A stretch of 23,741 nt of DNA from positions 433,873 to 457,613 of the forward strand of contig NW_003146283.1 in assembly GCF_000003605.2 (NCBI RefSeq), read 5' to 3'. The stretch's first letter is position 1. Each line of letters opens with the position of its first letter. A program made the translations under genes and the position numbers. Below are positions 21,152 through 23,741 of the stretch, one piece after another. This stretch comes from Saccoglossus kowalevskii (Eukaryota; Hemichordata; Enteropneusta; Harrimaniidae). The notes beneath the pieces are model-generated. The model saw only the letters and a list, made by a program, of their open reading frames with translations, was not told the origin of the DNA and searched no databases.

Positions 21152-21227
21152 CTGCCAATCTGGCTTTCACACACTGGTCGATCCACACAGGACTTCACAA
21201 AGTCTACCGTTTCAAAATAACAAGATG
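21152..21227 (+). CDS. Unrecognised plus-strand gene, coding exon 3
   Basis: This 76-base exon is bounded by TTGATTTTTCAAG| and AAGATG|GTGAGT, a consensus donor. Joined to exon 2 in phase, it reads AANLAFTHWSIHTGLHKVYR followed by FKITR, with no stop, and leaves two bases (TG) for the next exon. The match of phase, borders and protein-like composition makes it convincing although it is too short to stand alone as an ORF. I tested the plausible acceptors to the right (for example 21367, 21385, 21629, 22570 and 22784). Each gives an early stop or no usable exon, so exon 4 probably lies beyond the window. Three exons give about 91 residues of a longer protein. Confidence 0.65.
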
Positions 21228-22239
21228 GTGAGTTTAATCTCAAGTCCAAAATAAACATAACAGTATGTTTATTTTTTTTTCTTGAAAAATTCCACCTGAA
21301 ACATTCTTAACGGTACATTCATTTATTTTCTCTAAATTGGGCTGATTAAAAACTTGACCTATCAGGTCAATAAACACACTTTCAGGTCACTCGTGGGCAT
21401 AAAAAAACATGGCGGATATCGTGTCGCATCAAGTGTTTAAATGAGGGTTACATAGGCAAGTTCATTCGTTTCACAATCCGATTCAAGGTGGCCGAATGAT
21501 GGCCATTTTTTGATGGAAAATTCTCAAATTCTGCCATCAAGAATTCTGGATATCTGCCATACATGGGCAGCAATTTTTTTGATCTTTGAAGACATTGAAC
21601 ATGATGGGATCATAATGTATTTCAGATCAGACTGTATGACGGAAATTTTGTATTAACGAATGCTGTTCTAAGGCCATGACTTTGACATGCTTTGACAAAT
21701 TGTACTCTGGTAATAAAGTGTACAACTACATTAAACATCATGTCACACATGTGTTACCAATAATGAAAATTAAATTGGTGTCATTGTCCGATTTTACAAG
21801 AAATGTTGTAACAAATGTCCAAATATTGTATTGGATAAAAAAAAAATCATACATGTATATTATTATGGATATCCATCATGATATTATTCAAACGTTTTTA
21901 AAAATTGCAAGTCTCCAGTCTGCTAATAGCGGTCTATTATCGGGTATACAATTCATCGGCCATTCGTGATAAACATGTTAAAATTGTATTTTCAATACTA
22001 GTAGTTAGAATAGTAAAAAAAATATCACAATAGTGAAATTGCCCGTCAGATACACACTGGTATGGCATATTCACCTGCACTAAACTGTATACATGTAGGT
22101 TGTTATCATAAAATGCTTACTGACTTGTAGAGAATTTCTGGTTCACAGATCAATTTGTAACAAGTTGACCCATGTTGTAGCAGGACAAGTAGGCGTAAGT
22201 GGCACGCTCGCCGGCTAAACTTCAGACCCTACTAACACC
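21228..22239. other. Intron 3 sequence with one dispersed repeat unit
   Basis: It contains the fourth copy of the repeat unit described at 19491-20640 (about 21486-21600), and an AACATGGCGGATATCG word (21410-21425) that opens only a short frame. A 97-codon plus frame (21676-21969) shows no motif and no usable splice phase. Confidence 0.4.
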
Positions 22240-22356
22240 TGACAGAATAGTGTACGTCTCGTAGGCAAGTTCAATACTGCGACTTTGCAATGTTCATGCC
22301 TTCTTGCAATGAGTTTCAATTAATATTCATTTTGGTGGTCAAGGTAACACTGTCAA
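22240..22356 (-). repeat. Dispersed repeat, copy B
   Basis: This is the inverted partner of 15178-15304. Homology stops at TGACAGAATAG on one side and ACTGTCAA on the other. Both copies end in GACAG/CTGTC-type words, which may mark termini. Confidence 0.75.
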
Positions 22357-22518
22357 TCCATGGAGGTAAAAGACAGGAGGAGTTACAACTGGTTTAAGAT
22401 CAAAGGTTTCAGGATCATTTCCGCCGTTTACTCGGTGATTATAATGTTTGCTAGTTAATCTAGCAGGAAACAACAGATTATCGAATTAACATACTGCAGG
22501 ACGTAAAATTTTCATGCA

Positions 22519-23093
22519 ATGAAATTTTCGCGTAAAAGCAAATTAGAAAAAATTTGCGTTTTCCTTGCAGATGAATTATTTCAACTTTATTATTCAATGC
22601 CTGTTACTAATTCACACATTAAAATGGGTGTTACGCTTCCACTAGCCATCACACGTCCGAGGATTATCGCTATTGTTACTGCAGTTCACACTAAGAATGG
22701 TAACCATTTTACCAAGTAAAAAATACGGGAAACAATGCATATTTAGACACTGTTATCATTCCGTATGTGACATCGTCTAACCAGAAGCTGCGGTTACCCG
22801 AAAAACAAGAAGCCCTGGCAATTCAGCCCTCTGGAATATTCGAAAACCGTCTGACCAAAGGTCATTGTTTAAAATGGTGTTTCGTGAACTTAAGTTGTGT
22901 ACGTGTTCGAGAAGTCAAAGTCGATGATTGTTTCAATTCAATGGAAGTAAATGATATTGAAACAGTCGTGATTGAAGAGGATATATTTTGGATAATAGCG
23001 AAAGGTGTACCCAAAAGTCTTGCAATAACGAGAAATAAAAAAAAACTTGTCTACTGCATGCGCGGAGTGCTCTGGATGGACATTGTAAAGTAG
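22519..23093 (+). pseudogene. Protein-like frame with one frameshift, probable pseudogene
   Basis: An ATG at 22519 opens a 66-codon frame (starting MKFSRKSKLEKICVFLADEL) that stops at 22719. A second frame, offset by -1, is open from 22704 to the TAG at 23091-23093. It passes through NTGNNAYLDTVIIPY and later ETVVIEEDIFWIIAKG. The frames overlap at a CATTTTACC tract (22705-22713), where one missing base would explain the break. The second frame has no ATG at its beginning, only a GTG at 22767, so it makes sense only as a continuation of the first. Both parts use acidic, basic and hydrophobic residues in a protein-like way. I recognise no family. A splice from GT at 22700 to AG at 22784 is out of phase. 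It could be a decayed retrocopy, a captured gene, or a real gene with a base-calling error. Confidence 0.4.
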
Positions 23094-23187
23094 GCTTCAA
23101 TTTAAACTGAAACATAAGTTGGCCAATTTAGTGCAACCCTACGAAAACAGCAGTTGAAATAACCTATAGGTACAGTACTCATTTCGC

Positions 23188-23341
23188 CGAACCTCCCGCC
23201 CGCTTCCGGATTTCGATCGCTTTTTTTTCGCTCGTTTTATTCAATTCGACCGCGCAATTTCCGCTTTTTTTTCGACCGCGCAAATCCGGAAGTATCCGCT
23301 CGCGCAATCGCTCGCTCGCTCGCCTGACAGCGCAACCGTCC
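23188..23341. repeat. CpG-dense block with internal repeats
   Basis: About 150 bases are far richer in CpG than anything else in the window. They contain a perfect 11-bp inverted repeat (CTTCCGGATTT 23203-23213; AAATCCGGAAG 23282-23292), a direct repeat TTCGACCGCGCAA (23245-23257; 23271-23283), two CGCTTTTTTTTCG-like tracts, and a (CTCG)n run (23309-23322). No ORF is present. It may be the core of a mobile element or a small unmethylated island. No gene start is visible next to it. Confidence 0.6.
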
Positions 23342-23741
23342 GCATTTACAGTTCATTACCTACTGTTTCATGTACAAGTGTATCATTTTTGTTTTTTATG
23401 ATGTTAAAATAAATCAAATACGACACTGACACAGACACAACTAATATGAAATAAAACCTTTCTATTTTTGGTGGAGAGCGAAAAATGTCTACTGTAGAGT
23501 ACGGTATTCGTTGAGTAACCGTGTGTAGGGTGGTGGTTGTCATGCACGCATGGTTTGGGTTTAACACGGGTCAAGTTGTAGTTATGTTAAAATCCGTGGC
23601 ACCTATAACAATTGAAGAATATCTGCAGGAATAGTAAGACTGTGAAAAAAAACGACTGATCGATTGTTATAGAATGACCGTAGTGTACAATTTGTCAACA
23701 ATACATACTTGCAAATGTAATGTCCGCCAGCGCCCATCTTA
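23342..23741. other. No gene seen at the right edge
   Basis: A 73-codon minus frame (23346-23567) lacks support. The segment is probably the continuing intron of the plus-strand gene. Confidence 0.35.

Noticed and set aside
22700-22784. Short intron joining the two halves of the split ORF
   Set aside because: Donor GT at 22700 and acceptor AG at 22784 do not restore the frame. A one-base loss at the T tract explains it better.
1-23741. tRNA, rRNA, CRISPR array or bacterial operon
   Set aside because: No B-box-like GGTTCRANTC with a foldable cloverleaf, no repeat-spacer pattern, and no dense same-strand ORFs were seen.

Overview
This looks like AT-rich nuclear DNA from an animal, most likely a marine invertebrate. 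The evidence is interrupted coding exons with GT/AG borders, a first exon of the metazoan NRBP/Madm pseudokinase family, many short inverted-repeat transposons, microsatellites, and frequent TACATGTA-type words. I see no bacterial operon, rRNA or tRNA gene. The exact phylum cannot be read from the sequence.

The gene content is sparse. Two 5' gene ends meet head-to-head and interleave at 16.97-17.5 kb. On the minus strand, the first coding exon of an NRBP1-like gene (17383-17493) ends in a conserved LEESPCGRWQKRREE block and a GT donor. I recognised none of its later exons in the 17 kb to the left, so intron 1 probably runs past the window edge. On the plus strand I assembled three phase-compatible exons (16968-17029, 19354-19490, 21152-21227) for a protein I do not recognise. 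Its first exon lies inside NRBP1 intron 1, and NRBP1 exon 1 lies inside its intron 1. A further plus-strand stretch (22519-23093) reads as one protein-like frame broken by a single frameshift, and is probably a pseudogene.

The rest is intronic or intergenic DNA shaped by mobile elements. From left to right: a probable solo LTR (630-813); a small TA-flanked inverted-repeat element (825-1032); a 24-bp minisatellite with about 29 units (2824-3530), open in a frame on each strand; a second, decayed TA-flanked element (3574-3694); a 210/216-bp tandem duplication (4041-4466); a CpG-rich 328-bp inverted-repeat element (5834-6161); another TA-flanked family with one intact and one partial copy (6954-7133, 7811-7934); two copies of a third family (9212-9409, 10615-10985); a 732-bp element with perfect 31-bp terminal repeats and a TTATA duplication (12539-13270); and a heavily palindromic foldback element (13579-13911). 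The right-hand part holds an inverted dispersed repeat pair (15178-15304 and 22240-22356), a family of related repeat units in the introns of the plus-strand gene (19.7-21.6 kb), and a compact CpG-rich block (23188-23341).

No previously undescribed multi-gene system is evident. The points most worth following are the interleaved gene pair, the unknown plus-strand gene, the frameshifted ORF and the inverted-repeat families.
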